A DNA stretch of 5,716 bases from Actinomycetes bacterium (GTDB lineage Bacteria > Actinomycetota > Actinomycetes > Propionibacteriales > Propionibacteriaceae): NCBI GenBank assembly GCA_023436925.1, contig JAEZHJ010000047.1, forward strand, positions 1-5,716, in the 5' to 3' direction. Under the pieces are notes generated by a model, which searched no databases, was not told where the DNA came from, and saw only the letters and a list, made by a program, of their open reading frames with translations. Position 1 is the stretch's first letter. Every line of letters starts with the position of its first letter. Below, piece by piece: positions 5,424 to 5,716 of the stretch. A program made the translations under genes and the position numbers.

Positions 5424-5716
5424 ATGGAGAGCTACGCAGTGACCTGTGCGTCGGGGACCCTCCGCAGCCGCTTGCCGGGTGATGGTGTGACTCACTTCGC
5501 CCATCGCTGGACCTCCGGCGGTGTGGACGTGACCGCGCCCTTCACCGGGGCGCACCTGCTGCACGCGTCGATCGCGGCCTGCGTCCTCAACGACCTCTAC
5601 CGGGAGGCCGAGAAGCTCGGCGTCCCTCTCGACGGCGTCCTGGTGGAGGCCGAGGGTGGCTTCACCGCCGACTGGGCCTCGACCGGCATCAGCTACCGCG
5701 TCCGGCTCGACTCCCC
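5424..5716 (+). CDS. OsmC family protein (partial, N-terminus only)
   Basis: The frame is open from an ATG at 5424 to the right edge, giving 97 complete codons. The sequence FTGAHLLHASIAACVLNDLYREAEKLG (residues 40-66, quoted in pieces: FTGAHLLH, then AACVLNDLYREA) is the central helix region of OsmC/Ohr-fold proteins, with Cys53 at the position of the conserved helix cysteine used in peroxide reduction. GVLVEAEGGF (71-80) is the following strand, and STGISYRV (86-93) the next. The other conserved features would be beyond the window. Members reduce organic hydroperoxides or are stress proteins of unclear role; this one, lacking a visible first-cysteine motif, cannot be assigned to Ohr or classical OsmC. 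An in-frame ATG at 5409 would add five residues (MQPLA). Neither start has a clear Shine-Dalgarno, so the start is unsure. Confidence 0.8.
   Translation, partial: MESYAVTCASGTLRSRLPGDGVTHFAHRWTSGGVDVTAPFTGAHLLHASIAACVLNDLYREAEKLGVPLDGVLVEAEGGFTADWASTGISYRVRLDS

Noticed and set aside
5373..5564. 63-residue minus-strand frame over the start of the OsmC gene
   Set aside because: It lies opposite the OsmC frame, which carries conserved family sequence, and has no recognisable content.

Overview
The window is GC-rich DNA whose codons end mostly in G or C, with long spurious reading frames opposite the real genes. Together with the protein families present (actinobacterial-type family 5 uracil-DNA glycosylase, NERD protein, SRPBCC stress-type protein, GTG starts), this points to a high-GC actinobacterium. 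A propionibacterial or related soil/sludge lineage is possible, but that is a guess. No rRNA, tRNA, CRISPR, insertion sequence or phage gene is seen.

Layout, left to right. (1) 1-631, minus: the N-terminal 210 residues of a NERD-domain protein that runs off the left edge, probably a NERD-helicase. (2) 690-716: a perfect 11-bp hairpin, a likely terminator for the next gene. (3) 729-1439, minus: an SRPBCC (polyketide cyclase/START-like) protein with a long charged tail, and a 9-bp inverted repeat in its leader. (4) 1571-1671: a compact array of 19-bp units in both orientations that forms a strong hairpin just behind the next gene. (5) 1651-4942, minus: a probable four-gene operon transcribed leftwards: a six-helix membrane protein of DUF2238/YjdF type, a PfkB sugar kinase (ribokinase-like), a deoxyribose-phosphate aldolase (DeoC-like) and a family 5 uracil-DNA glycosylase. 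Gaps are 65, 37 and 19 bp. (6) 4943-5161: a divergent intergenic region. (7) 5162-5329, plus: a 55-residue, very basic small protein with a strong ribosome binding site. (8) 5424-5716, plus: the N-terminal part of an OsmC-family protein that runs off the right edge.

Functional reading. A sugar kinase next to a DeoC-type aldolase fits a short route from free 2-deoxyribose (or a related pentose) through its 5-phosphate to acetaldehyde and glyceraldehyde-3-phosphate. Both enzymes depart from textbook E. coli motifs at substrate-side positions while keeping the catalytic residues, so the real sugar is uncertain. The glycosylase behind them is a base-excision repair enzyme and may simply share the transcript. 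The OsmC, SRPBCC and NERD genes are separate units with stress or DNA-processing flavour. The least ordinary piece is the 19-bp repeat/hairpin array at the 3' end of the operon; the rest is fairly standard actinobacterial chromosome.
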